Shown piece after piece: positions 9,364 to 18,417 of a stretch of 64,000 bases of DNA. Under the pieces are notes generated by a model, which was not told the DNA's origin, made no database searches, and worked only from the letters and a program-made list of their open reading frames with translations. Each line of letters opens with the position of its first letter. The first letter of the stretch is position 1. Position numbers and translations under genes: made by a program. The stretch covers positions 1-64,000 of the forward strand of contig NZ_BMXI01000018.1 in assembly GCF_014651675.1 (NCBI RefSeq), in the 5' to 3' direction. Source of the DNA: Roseibacillus persicicus (lineage in GTDB: Bacteria; Verrucomicrobiota; Verrucomicrobiia; Verrucomicrobiales; Akkermansiaceae).

Positions 9364-11091
9364 CTAATAGACGTCGCGGGCGTAGCGCTTGTCTTTCTTC
9401 AGCTGCTTGACGTATTCGATGGCTTCCTCTTCGGACTTGCCTCCGTGGTCTTGAATCACCTGGTGCAGGGCCGCATCGACATCCTTGGCCATCCGGGATG
9501 CATCGCCGCAAACGCAGAAGTGGGCTCCTTCTTCCAGCCATTTCCACAGCTCGGCTCCCTCCTGCAGCATCAGGTGTTGGACATAGAGCTTCTCCTTCTG
9601 ATCCCGCGAGAACGCGAGGGAAAGCTTGTTGAGAGTCCCCTTCTCCTGCATCGTGGCGAGCTCCTCTTCATAAAGGAAGTCCGTCGCGCGATAAGGGTTG
9701 CCAAAGAACAACCAGTTCTGTCCAGTCGCACCGGTCGCCTGGCGTTCCTCAAGGAAAGCACGAAAGGGAGCAATCCCGGTGCCGGGGCCAACCATGATGA
9801 GAGGCACAGTACCGTCCGAAGGTGGACGAAAGGCCTTGTTGACGTGAACATAGACCCCGGGCTGCACGCCCTCGCAACGATCTGCGAGAAAAGTGGAACA
9901 AACCCCACCGCGACTCCGTCCATGCGAATCGTAAGTCACAATCGCCACCGTGAGATGCACTTCTCCCGGGTGGGCCTTGGGGCTGGAAGAGATTGAATAG
10001 AGACGAGGCTGAAGCTTCTTGAGAACACCAACAAATTCTTCCCCGTCGCGGAAATCCGCCGGGTAATCAACCACCAGGTCGATGAGCTCCCGACCCCAGA
10101 AAAAGTCATCCCAGACCGCCTTATCATCAGCCTCCACCACCGAGCGGAGATAGGGCGAACCACTGCGCTCTTGCCATGCGGAGACCAGATTCTTGTTGAG
10201 GCTGCGAATGTCGTAATGATGCATCAGAGCCTCCTTCAAAGGAGCTTCTCCCCCACCAGGCAAGGGAACCTCGCGACCGGTATTGAAGGGCAAAGCGGCA
10301 AGAAGTTCGTCGACCACTGACTCGGGGTTCACCGGAACAACGCCCAGGGCGTCGCCCGCCTCATACTCCAGGCCTGAGCCTTCCAAAGAGAACTCAATGT
10401 GATGAGTCGCTTTGAAAGCACCGGCTCCGTTGAGATTGTAGTTGTTCAGGACGGGCGCCGGAAAAGGCTTCTTTTTGCCGTAGGGCTCGTCCGCAGCAGG
10501 AATTTCCACCAACTCGGCAGCAGCGGACCCCGCGCCCAATACGTCGATGATACCGGCCTTCCAAACGTCGAATGGCTCATCGTAATCCACGTCGCAATCG
10601 ACACGCTCATAGATGCGCTCTCCCCCCAGTTCGCCGAAGCGACGGTCGATGACCTTTCCAGTTTCGCAAAAGTCAGGGTACTCGGTATCGCCCAAGGCCA
10701 GAACCGAGAACTTGACGCCCTCCATGCGGGGAGCATCCTCGGCGAGGAGATTTTCTACAAAGTCAGCAGCGTTGTCTGGTGGTTCTCCGTCGCCATAGGT
10801 ACTCGTGATGAGGAGGACGTTCTTCTCTTCGCTCAGCTTGCTAATGTCATATGCCGAGAGGTCGAAGATTTCAGTCTCGAAGCGACCCCCGTTCAGGGCC
10901 TTGCCCATTCGCTTTGCACAGCTCTCCGCATTCCCCGTCTGGGAACCCCAGAGAATGGTAACGGGCACGGTAGGACCGCTGTCATCAGCAACTGCCCCGC
11001 CAGCCATTTGTTTGGCAAAGAAGTCGTTCAACCAAGCGCGCTGCTCAGCAGAGAAAGGTGCATTTTCAGGAACAAAGAGTGGACCAGCCAT
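9364..11091 (-). CDS. CysJ-like diflavin reductase (sulfite reductase flavoprotein-type)
   Basis: A 575-residue NADPH-dependent diflavin reductase that would pass electrons through FAD and FMN to a partner haem or Fe-S protein. In order: flavodoxin domain (FMN loop GSQTGNAE, residues 49-56), FAD domain with RLYSISSSPK and GVCSTFLA, and NADPH domain with GPGTGIAPFRAFLEER, ending in ARDVY as CysJ proteins do. ATG 11091 is preceded by a G-rich ribosome-binding stretch, so it is preferred over a start 21 codons upstream. No cysI (sulfite reductase haemoprotein) or other sulfate gene is adjacent, so the electron acceptor is open; it could also serve a nitrite, methionine-synthase or P450-like partner. 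Confidence 0.85.
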   Translation of the reverse strand: MAGPLFVPENAPFSAEQRAWLNDFFAKQMAGGAVADDSGPTVPVTILWGSQTGNAESCAKRMGKALNGGRFETEIFDLSAYDISKLSEEKNVLLITSTYGDGEPPDNAADFVENLLAEDAPRMEGVKFSVLALGDTEYPDFCETGKVIDRRFGELGGERIYERVDCDVDYDEPFDVWKAGIIDVLGAGSAAAELVEIPAADEPYGKKKPFPAPVLNNYNLNGAGAFKATHHIEFSLEGSGLEYEAGDALGVVPVNPESVVDELLAALPFNTGREVPLPGGGEAPLKEALMHHYDIRSLNKNLVSAWQERSGSPYLRSVVEADDKAVWDDFFWGRELIDLVVDYPADFRDGEEFVGVLKKLQPRLYSISSSPKAHPGEVHLTVAIVTYDSHGRSRGGVCSTFLADRCEGVQPGVYVHVNKAFRPPSDGTVPLIMVGPGTGIAPFRAFLEERQATGATGQNWLFFGNPYRATDFLYEEELATMQEKGTLNKLSLAFSRDQKEKLYVQHLMLQEGAELWKWLEEGAHFCVCGDASRMAKDVDAALHQVIQDHGGKSEEEAIEYVKQLKKDKRYARDVY

Positions 11092-11244
11092 AATCGTAAA
11101 AAGTTTCCCCCGCGCGGGGCCGCGCAAAATGGACGCTATCGACGCAGGTTTCAAGCAGAAGCAAGCGTCATTCCAAATTCTTTGCTATAAAGGCACAATG
11201 AAAGCGAGTTTAGCAGTTTAGCTCCAACGAGAAGGCGAGCGACC

Positions 11245-11655
11245 TCACCTCTCGACCACATGCCGGGCCTTGAGCTCGAATCCACAATACATGCAGCGCC
11301 GGTGATGCCTCACACCTGTCTTGCGATGACAATTGCCACAAATTGCAACTTCGCCCCCCATCTTGCCGTCCGCCACTCCGTCTCGCAGATCAACCTCCTG
11401 GATCTTGGACTCGAGTTCCTCATCCGTTACCTCCAGCCGCTCTTGCAGGATTTCCCACATGGCCTGGGTCACGATCTGCAGGCGTTCGAACTTTTGCTCC
11501 GCCTCTATCGCCTTCTGCGTCGCCCGATCGGCCCTCGCGGTGGCTCGACTCACATCCGAACTGACCTCGTCGATCTGAGCCGCCGGAAAACCACCGATTC
11601 CGCCCAGTCCACTGCTTCCAATCCCCGAGAAAATTTGCGTCAGAATCCGACTCAT
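11245..11655 (-). CDS. Small zinc-ribbon protein of unknown function
   Basis: A 136-residue protein. The start is decided by an ATGA overlap with the hemB stop codon (ATG at 11653-11655), which suggests translational coupling. Residues about 30-95 are charged and probably coiled coil. The C-terminus holds a zinc ribbon: CGNC and CMYC separated by HRKTGVRHHRR. There is no signal peptide or membrane segment, so it is probably cytoplasmic. I do not recognise the family. The coupling to hemB is the only hint of function. Confidence 0.7.
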   Translation of the reverse strand: MSRILTQIFSGIGSSGLGGIGGFPAAQIDEVSSDVSRATARADRATQKAIEAEQKFERLQIVTQAMWEILQERLEVTDEELESKIQEVDLRDGVADGKMGGEVAICGNCHRKTGVRHHRRCMYCGFELKARHVVER

Positions 11656-12650
11656 TGGCCCAGTCCCTTCAGCTTTCCTGCCACTTCTTTGGCAAAGTAG
11701 GTCAGGATGATGTCCGCACCCGCCCGCTTGATGCCAAGGAGACTCTCGAAAATGACTTTCTCGCGATCCAGCCACCCTCCCGCCGAGGCCGCTTGGATCA
11801 TGAGGTATTCACCACTCACCTGATAGACCGCCACTGGGAGGCGGGTGTTCTCGCGAACCGATTTGACGATATCGAGATAGGGGCCCCCGGGCTTCACCAT
11901 CACCATGTCGGCCCCCTCCAACTCGTCCAGCTCCAGCTCCCTCAGCGCCTCCCGTGCATTGGCGGGATCCATCTGATAGGTCTTTTTGTCGCCGGCCTTG
12001 GGCGCGGAATCCAAAGCCCCGCGGAAAGGCCCATAGAAGGCCGAAGCATACTTCGCGGTATAGCTGCAAATGCTCACCTTTTGGAAACCGTTCGCGTCCA
12101 GGGCATCGCGAATGGCTGCTACCCGACCATCCATCATATCACTGGGCGCCACAATGTCCGCGCCAGCCTCCGCCTGACTGAGAGCCTGCTTGCAGAGAAC
12201 CGCCACGGTCTCGTCGTTGATGATCTCACCATCCACGACCAAGCCGTCATGACCATCGGCATTGTAAGGGTCCAGAGCCACATCGGTCATCACGACCAAG
12301 TCTGGATGAGCAGCCTTCAAGGCGCGAATTGCCCGAGGCACAAGGCCCTCCGGATTGTAGCATTCCTCGCAGTCTCCGGTCTTCAGGCTTTCCTCGATTT
12401 TCGGAAAAAGCACCACCGCCGGAACCCCCAGGGCATGAGCCTCTCCGGCCTCCTTTACCAAACCTTCCAGAGACCAGCGGGTGCATCCCGGCATGGATTC
12501 GATGGCGACATCTTCAGGGTCTTCATGAAAGAAAAGCGGCAAAACCAAATCACTTGCCGAGAGAGTAGTCTCGCGAGTGAGCGCCCGCACCCCGGCTGAC
12601 TTCCGGTTGCGGCGTGGGCGACTGAGCATATCGAGTTCAAGAGGATTCAT
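11652..12650 (-). CDS. hemB: Porphobilinogen synthase (delta-aminolevulinic acid dehydratase)
   Basis: Condenses two 5-aminolevulinate molecules into porphobilinogen in haem synthesis. From ATG 12650 the protein has 332 residues, a normal size; longer upstream starts would add unrelated sequence. The two Schiff-base lysines are Lys200 (YTAKYASAFYGPFR) and Lys253 (MVMVKPGGPY). The metal segment reads DVALDPYNADGHDG, with Asp where zinc enzymes have cysteines, so this is the cysteine-poor (magnesium or metal-independent) class. It overlaps the zinc-ribbon gene by four bases. Bases 12651-12886, between hemB and the divergent hydrolase gene, hold no gene I can support. Confidence 0.95.
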   Translation of the reverse strand: MNPLELDMLSRPRRNRKSAGVRALTRETTLSASDLVLPLFFHEDPEDVAIESMPGCTRWSLEGLVKEAGEAHALGVPAVVLFPKIEESLKTGDCEECYNPEGLVPRAIRALKAAHPDLVVMTDVALDPYNADGHDGLVVDGEIINDETVAVLCKQALSQAEAGADIVAPSDMMDGRVAAIRDALDANGFQKVSICSYTAKYASAFYGPFRGALDSAPKAGDKKTYQMDPANAREALRELELDELEGADMVMVKPGGPYLDIVKSVRENTRLPVAVYQVSGEYLMIQAASAGGWLDREKVIFESLLGIKRAGADIILTYFAKEVAGKLKGLGQ

Positions 12651-12886
12651 GGGCGGGACATTCGGAAAAAAGAAGCGCTCTCGCAATGGTAAATAAACGA
12701 TAGCCCAGCCGGCAAAGTACCCGCGGCGGCAGGCTTGGTCATCACACTCCATCCCTTTACGAAAAAACCTCCCCTTGACCTCGTCGCGCCAAGAACCAAC
12801 GGCCGCACCTCCTCCGGGCCCATTGCTTCTGCCTTCCGCCTTTTTCTCCAAAGCCTCAAGGCAGAAACACGGATTGGGTTTGCTTC

Positions 12887-13702
12887 ATGAGAGGGCGTGG
12901 CCAAGATTCTTTCACCTTGCCCGCACGACTCACATTCTTAGGAACTGGAACTTCGGTGGGAGTTCCCGTGATTGGCTGCGACTGTGCAGTCTGCACCTCG
13001 ACCGATCCCCGCAACCGACGAACACGCTCATCCATCGTGATTCACACTGATGATGTCACCATCCTCGTCGACACCGGTCCAGACCTGAGGGAACAGGCCT
13101 TGCGGGAAGGTCTAACAAGTGTGGACCACGTTCTCTATACCCACGACCACGTGGACCATGTGGTGGGCTTTGACGAGATTCGCGCCTTTTGCTGGCGGCG
13201 CGAGGACCCGATGCCCCTGCACGGTTCCCTCCACACTCTCAACACCTTGGAGCGAATGTTCCCCTGGGCCTTTGGAAATACCGCCCGCAACTACGTCCGC
13301 CCTGCCCCGAAACAATTCGATGACTTTGATGAATTCGAAATTGGCGACGTGACCGTGCGGGCCCTCCCGGTCCATCACGGGGTCTCTCCGACCCATGGAT
13401 TTCGCTTCACTCTGCCGGGAGGAAAATCGATTGGCTATCTTCCTGACGTCAAAGTCATTCCGCCCGAATCCCGCTCGCACCTGAAGGGTCTCGACCTGCT
13501 CATCATCGACGCCTTGCGGGATGCGCCCCATTCCACCCACATGTCTTTGGCGGAGGCCCTTGAAGCGGCTTCCGAGCTGCAGCCAGTTCAAACGGCCCTC
13601 ACCCACCTGACTCACGATCTGGACTTCGTGGCAACAAGCGCTAGGTTGCCTTCCGCCACCTTCATCGCCACCGATGGCCTGACTCTCGACTTTTCAGCAT
13701 GA
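12887..13702 (+). CDS. PhnP-like MBL-fold metal-dependent hydrolase
   Basis: A 271-residue metallo-beta-lactamase-fold hydrolase. It has the signature THDHVDH (His86, His88, Asp90, His91), the early strand LTFLGTGTSVGVPVIGC and an extra CDCAVC zinc pair at 31-36, as in PhnP, a cyclic phosphodiesterase. Further metal ligands are likely His166-region HHG and late HLTHD. There is no phn cluster nearby, so a cyclic-nucleotide or other phosphodiester substrate is only inferred. It overlaps the next gene by four bases (ATGA), so the two are probably translated together. Confidence 0.85.
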   Translation: MRGRGQDSFTLPARLTFLGTGTSVGVPVIGCDCAVCTSTDPRNRRTRSSIVIHTDDVTILVDTGPDLREQALREGLTSVDHVLYTHDHVDHVVGFDEIRAFCWRREDPMPLHGSLHTLNTLERMFPWAFGNTARNYVRPAPKQFDDFDEFEIGDVTVRALPVHHGVSPTHGFRFTLPGGKSIGYLPDVKVIPPESRSHLKGLDLLIIDALRDAPHSTHMSLAEALEAASELQPVQTALTHLTHDLDFVATSARLPSATFIATDGLTLDFSA

Positions 13703-15288
13703 CAATCACTCACCCATTCCGAGTCCTCCTCTGCCTCTTGCTTTTGCCTCTTCTTCAATCGGCATCCGCAGCTCTTCCCGCCGCTATCGAGCCCGAACAG
13801 ATCGCCATCGTCTATCAGATGGAGAGCAAGGAGTCGCAAGCCCTCGCGGTGAACTATGCCCGCGCCCGTGGAATCCCCTCCGGCAACCTGGTGGCTCTCA
13901 ATCTTCCGGAATCGACCACCATTTCGCGTTCGGACTTCGAATCCCGAATTCGCAACCCTCTCATCAATCATTTCGACCGCGAGATTTGGTGGCACCGCAC
14001 CACTGATAGCAAGGGAGTGAAGGTCCCGGTTCGCAACAAAATCAGAGTTCTCCTTCTGATGAAAGGCGTGCCCTATCGCATCAAGCGCGAAGCACGACCC
14101 GGAGGAGAGGACGGCAAACCGTCCAAACCTCCTGTCGGGCGCGAGGACGAAGCTTCGGTCGATTCTGAATTGGTCTACCTCGGCCTTTCCAATTATGAAG
14201 TCGAAGGGCCGCTGAACAACCCGTATTACCAAAAAGACAGTGGAATCTCAGATGCCTCGCTCATCCCCTTGCTCTTCACCTGCCGCATTGACGGACCTTC
14301 CTACGAGGTCTGCCAACGCATCATCGATGACTCTTTGGAAATCGAGAAAACCGGCCTATGGGGAACCTGCTACCTTGATGAGGCTCTAAAGGGAAAGAAC
14401 TACGAGATCGGCGACGAGTGGATGCGAGCCATTGCTCGTCAGAACCGCAAGGAGGGTATCCCGACTGTAATCGAGCGCACTCGCGACACCTTCCCGACCA
14501 ACTACCCCATGACAGACGCCGCGCTCTACTATGGCTGGTATGCGGCAAACGCGAACGGACCTCTGCTCAACCCCAATTTCCGATTTAAAAAAGGAGCCGT
14601 AGCCATTCACCTCCACTCTTTTTCAGCCACCACGATTGAAGATCCCAAAAAGAAATGGGTCGGCCCCATCCTCAACAAAGGCGCCGCCGCCACAGTCGGC
14701 AACGTCTGGGAGCCCTATCTCACAGGCACCCACAACTTCGATATTCTGCACGACCGGCTGCTCAAGGGATACTCGTTGGTAGAGGCCGCTCACATGTCCA
14801 TCCCGGTGCACTCCTGGCAATCGGTGGTCATCGGCGACCCGCTCTATCGCCCCTTTCTTTCCCAAAATCAGTCTCCCGTCATGGCAGAAGACGACAAGGA
14901 TTATCGCGCCTTCCGCCTCGGGATCCAAAAATGGAGCGCCGAACCCGAGACCCTCGCGGTCAAGCTTCGCACCGCCGCCGCCCGCATGAATTCGGGACGT
15001 CTCTATGAATCCTTGGGCTTGCGCTTTCTTCAAGAGAACAAAATCGACGAAGCCAAAGCCTTTTTCAATTCCGCTGCCCGGACCTACCCCGGCGAGCCTG
15101 ACAAACTTCGTCAAACCCTTCACTTGATCAGCATCCATCGCGGTGCTGGCGATAAGCAAGCAGCCCTGGAGCTCGTCACCGATGGCCTGAATCGCTTCCA
15201 GAACATTCCCGAATCCAAATCTCTGCTCGCCCTCAAAAACATTCTCGACCCACCAGCTCCTCCCGCAGCCAAAAGCAAGGCCCAGTAG
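13699..15288 (+). CDS. TIGR03790-family secreted protein
   Basis: A 529-residue protein with a clear signal peptide (hydrophobic core VLLCLLLLPLLQ, cleavage near Ala24). The segment EQIAIVYQMESKESQALAVNYARARGIP is characteristic of the TIGR03790 family, common in Verrucomicrobiota and other environmental bacteria and of unknown function. Residues about 430-515 look like two helical (TPR-like) repeats. It overlaps the upstream hydrolase gene by four bases. Substrate and role are unknown. Confidence 0.8.
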   Translation: MTITHPFRVLLCLLLLPLLQSASAALPAAIEPEQIAIVYQMESKESQALAVNYARARGIPSGNLVALNLPESTTISRSDFESRIRNPLINHFDREIWWHRTTDSKGVKVPVRNKIRVLLLMKGVPYRIKREARPGGEDGKPSKPPVGREDEASVDSELVYLGLSNYEVEGPLNNPYYQKDSGISDASLIPLLFTCRIDGPSYEVCQRIIDDSLEIEKTGLWGTCYLDEALKGKNYEIGDEWMRAIARQNRKEGIPTVIERTRDTFPTNYPMTDAALYYGWYAANANGPLLNPNFRFKKGAVAIHLHSFSATTIEDPKKKWVGPILNKGAAATVGNVWEPYLTGTHNFDILHDRLLKGYSLVEAAHMSIPVHSWQSVVIGDPLYRPFLSQNQSPVMAEDDKDYRAFRLGIQKWSAEPETLAVKLRTAAARMNSGRLYESLGLRFLQENKIDEAKAFFNSAARTYPGEPDKLRQTLHLISIHRGAGDKQAALELVTDGLNRFQNIPESKSLLALKNILDPPAPPAAKSKAQ

Positions 15289-15429
15289 CAAAACAAAGCG
15301 CCGCCTCGGCCAAACATTCTGTTGCCCAGGATTGAATCCTCGGATTGCGCCCCCTTCTGGCGACTGCAAAAAAGTCCTGTAAACGAGATTTTTCCTGACA
15401 ATCCCATACGCTTGGGACTAACAACGGAA

Positions 15430-17340
15430 GTGCCTACATGGATTCCTGAAAACTCGCGCGACCTCTACGGCCTGGACCGTTGGGGTAATGGTTATTTCGA
15501 CCTGAACAAAGAGGGTGAAGTCACGGTCAAGCTCCGTGACCAAGAGACGGGAAAAGAAGTCCCCATCTCCCTCCCCAAAGTGATCGAAGGAATGACAGAA
15601 AGGGGCTGGGCCATGCCGCTCAACTTGCGTTTCCGCGACCTCTTGGACCGTCGCATCGAACATTTGAATGGGGCCTTCCAAAAGGCCATTGCTTCCGCCG
15701 GCTATCAGGGCAAATACCGTGGAGTCTACCCCATCAAGGTCAACCAGCAGCAACAAGTCGTCGAGGAGATCTCCGAATTCGGAAAGAAATTCAATTACGG
15801 TCTCGAGTGCGGCTCGAAGCCCGAGCTTCTCGCCGCCCTCGCCTATCAACACAATCCCGACGCCCTCATCATTTGCAACGGTTACAAGGATACCGAATTC
15901 ATTGACCTGGCCCTCCGCGCGACCCAGATGGGCCTGCATGTGATCTTGGTTCTGGAAATGCCATCGGAGCTCCCCTCCATCATTGACCGCTCCAAAGCCC
16001 TCGGCATCCGTCCCGAACTCGGAATCCGCTTTCGCTTGTCTACCAAATCGGAAGGCCATTGGGCGGACTCGGGCGGTGACCGCTCGGTCTTCGGCCTCAA
16101 TACCGGGCAAGTCATCGACACCATCGATATCCTTAAGGAAAACGACTTCCTCGATACCCTCAAGCTCTTCCACTTTCACCAAGGTTCCCAGCTTCCCAAC
16201 ATCCGCTCCATCCGCGAGGCCGTCTCGGAAGCCAGCCGGGTCTATGTCTCATTGGTTCAGGAAGGTGCTCCCATGGGCTTTCTCGACCTGGGAGGAGGAC
16301 TCGCGGTTGACTACGATGGATCTAGTAGCTCGGGTCCTTCGTCCGCCAACTACTCGCTGGACGAATATGCGGCCGACTTGATCGAAACGGTTCAGGAAAC
16401 CTGCGACCAGGCCCAAGTCGCTCACCCCACCATCGTCACCGAGTCCGGCCGCGCGATTGTCGCCTACTACTCGGTCCTTGTTTTCAACATTCTGGATGTC
16501 ACCACCTTTCACGTTCCCGACGCCCCCGAGTCTCCTTCCCCAGACAGTCACCCCATGCTCTTGAACATCGCGGATGTGGTGGCCCGGGTGAGTCCCCAGA
16601 CCTTGAACGAGTGCTTCAACGATTCCCTGTTCTATCGGGATAAGATCCGCGCCCTCTTCACCCTTGGCACCATCAACTTGCGCGACCGCGCCTTGGGGGA
16701 AAAGCTCTACTGGCACATCATGACCCTCATCGCCAACCATCTGAGGGAGCAGGATCACATCCCGGAAGATCTCACCCAGATCGACGAGAATCTGACCGAC
16801 TTCTACTACGCCAACCTCTCGGTCTTCCAGTCCCTTCCGGACGCTTGGGCCATCGGCCAACTCTTCCCCATCATGCCGCTTCATCGCCACCATGAGGAGC
16901 CGACCCGACCGGCCATCATCGCCGACATCACCTGCGATTGCGACGGCAAGATCGACAAATTCATCGACCGCGATTCCACCCGCAACCACCTCCCTCTCCA
17001 TCCCTTCAACCCCGAAGAGGGAAAGCCCTACTATCTGGGAGCTTTTCTAACAGGTGCTTATCAGGAGACCCTCGGTGACCTTCACAACCTGCTTGGCGAT
17101 CCCAACGTGGTATCGGTCTCAATCGAAAATGGTGAACTCTCGCTGACCCACGAAGTCGAGGGCGATACCGTGGCCGACGTCCTGACCTACGTGGAATACA
17201 ACCCCAAGGATCTGGAGGCACGCTTCCGTCGCTTTGCGGAAGCATCGGTCAAAGCCGGGCGCATCACCGCCGCGCAGCGTAAGGAAACCATGCAAGCCTT
17301 TCGCGAAACCCTGAACGGATACACCTACTACGAAGACTGA
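15430..17340 (+). CDS. speA: Biosynthetic arginine decarboxylase
   Basis: PLP-dependent decarboxylation of arginine to agmatine, the first step of plant-type polyamine synthesis. From a GTG at 15430 the protein has 636 residues, starting PTWIPENSRDLYGLDRWGNG, the usual beginning of SpeA; GGGA lies about 12 bases upstream. A TTG at 15322 would add 36 atypical residues. The PLP lysine is Lys103 in YPIKVNQQQQ. Glycine-rich FLDLGGGLAVDYDG and the ECFNDS segment near the second active site are also present. An agmatine deiminase that uses its product is encoded at 30158-31096. The stop codon overlaps the next start by one base. Confidence 0.94.
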   Translation: MPTWIPENSRDLYGLDRWGNGYFDLNKEGEVTVKLRDQETGKEVPISLPKVIEGMTERGWAMPLNLRFRDLLDRRIEHLNGAFQKAIASAGYQGKYRGVYPIKVNQQQQVVEEISEFGKKFNYGLECGSKPELLAALAYQHNPDALIICNGYKDTEFIDLALRATQMGLHVILVLEMPSELPSIIDRSKALGIRPELGIRFRLSTKSEGHWADSGGDRSVFGLNTGQVIDTIDILKENDFLDTLKLFHFHQGSQLPNIRSIREAVSEASRVYVSLVQEGAPMGFLDLGGGLAVDYDGSSSSGPSSANYSLDEYAADLIETVQETCDQAQVAHPTIVTESGRAIVAYYSVLVFNILDVTTFHVPDAPESPSPDSHPMLLNIADVVARVSPQTLNECFNDSLFYRDKIRALFTLGTINLRDRALGEKLYWHIMTLIANHLREQDHIPEDLTQIDENLTDFYYANLSVFQSLPDAWAIGQLFPIMPLHRHHEEPTRPAIIADITCDCDGKIDKFIDRDSTRNHLPLHPFNPEEGKPYYLGAFLTGAYQETLGDLHNLLGDPNVVSVSIENGELSLTHEVEGDTVADVLTYVEYNPKDLEARFRRFAEASVKAGRITAAQRKETMQAFRETLNGYTYYED

Positions 17341-18371
17341 TGTTCGGCTTTCTCCAGGCGCCGGCTGCCCCCTGTTGTGGCCGGACCCCCGATTTGTGGC
17401 GCGGCCAATTCTGTGGACTGGCCACGCGAATGCACCACGACTTCGGCTCCTGGTCCCGATTCCTCATCAACCGCGACTCTACCTTTCTCGCTCTGGCAGG
17501 CTTTTCCGATCAGGAACACCCGCCACGCCTTTCCACTTGCTGCAACCCTCTGGCGAAACCGAAGCTCATTTACGACACCGGTCGCCATGTCGAGTATGCG
17601 GCCGACATCACCCTCTGCGCCTTGGGGATCAAGCTGCGCGACGATGCTTGTGATGAGACTTGGCCGCGTAGACTGCTGGCAAAAATTGGCGAGCGCACCC
17701 TCGCGCCTGCGGTCGACAAAGCCGTGGCCCGACTCAATACCACCGGCTTCCCGACCGCAACAGTGGCGGAGACCATCCTATCCCAGCATGAAGTCGAGCA
17801 GTCGCAGCCGGATGCCCTGGGAGCAGCCAACCCCACCGCGCAGGCCTACGGAACAATCTTCGAACAACACCCTGGAGCCAATTCGCTCCAGTGGCGGAAT
17901 ATCGGCACCTCCTTGGGAAAATTGATCTACTGGGACGACGCTTGGCGGGACTGGACCAGCGACCTCCGCCGCAAGCGTTTCAATCCCCTTTCCCATACTC
18001 CCGCTCCGGAGTTGCGCGAAATGATGGCGCACGAGTTTCAAGACTTCCAAAACCAAATCGAGGCCCTTCCCGACATCCCCCAGAAGGCAACCTTGCTCCA
18101 AGTCGCAACCCAAACCGGGAGCCAGATTCCGCAGGTCAATGAAACTCCCGAACAAGCAGAGAAAAAGCGACGCCGTCGGGAGAAACGAGAGAGCGAAGGC
18201 CGCAAGTGGCATGATTGGTGCGATTGCTGTTACTGCGACTGCACGAGCTGCAGCAGCAGTGCCCGTTGCTGCGGAGGCTCTAGCGGAAAGGCCGATGCGT
18301 GCTTCGACTGCGGCCCGGGTGACTCCGGTTGCATCGACTGCTGCCCGTGTGACGGTTGCAGTTGCAGTTAA
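17340..18371 (+). CDS. DUF5685-family protein with a cysteine-rich C-terminal tail
   Basis: A 343-residue protein whose first 250 residues resemble DUF5685: start MFGFLQAPAAPCC, then FCGLATRMHHDFGSWSRF, STFLALAG and DETWPRRL, plus scattered N-terminal cysteines. Residues about 260-290 are highly charged (KKRRRREKRESEGRK). The last 51 residues hold 16 cysteines in CxC, CC and CxxC patterns, with Gly, Ser and Asp between, which looks like a metallothionein-like or metal-cluster segment. The ATG shares one base with the speA stop (TGATG). Function unknown; metal binding is inferred from composition. larE starts 46 bases later. Confidence 0.7.
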   Translation: MFGFLQAPAAPCCGRTPDLWRGQFCGLATRMHHDFGSWSRFLINRDSTFLALAGFSDQEHPPRLSTCCNPLAKPKLIYDTGRHVEYAADITLCALGIKLRDDACDETWPRRLLAKIGERTLAPAVDKAVARLNTTGFPTATVAETILSQHEVEQSQPDALGAANPTAQAYGTIFEQHPGANSLQWRNIGTSLGKLIYWDDAWRDWTSDLRRKRFNPLSHTPAPELREMMAHEFQDFQNQIEALPDIPQKATLLQVATQTGSQIPQVNETPEQAEKKRRRREKRESEGRKWHDWCDCCYCDCTSCSSSARCCGGSSGKADACFDCGPGDSGCIDCCPCDGCSCS

Positions 18372-18417
18372 TCCGTTTCGCCCTTTCAATCACCTCACTC
18401 CAATCCAACCTTCAACC

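Noticed and set aside
11655-12599. 314-residue frame opposite hemB
   Set aside because: Antisense shadow; hemB has complete catalytic motifs on the other strand.
18139-18417. Upstream extension of larE
   Set aside because: The frame is open but only reads the Cys-rich tail of the DUF5685 gene out of frame, giving Ala/Thr/Arg-rich sequence. LarE family length fits the GTG at 18418.
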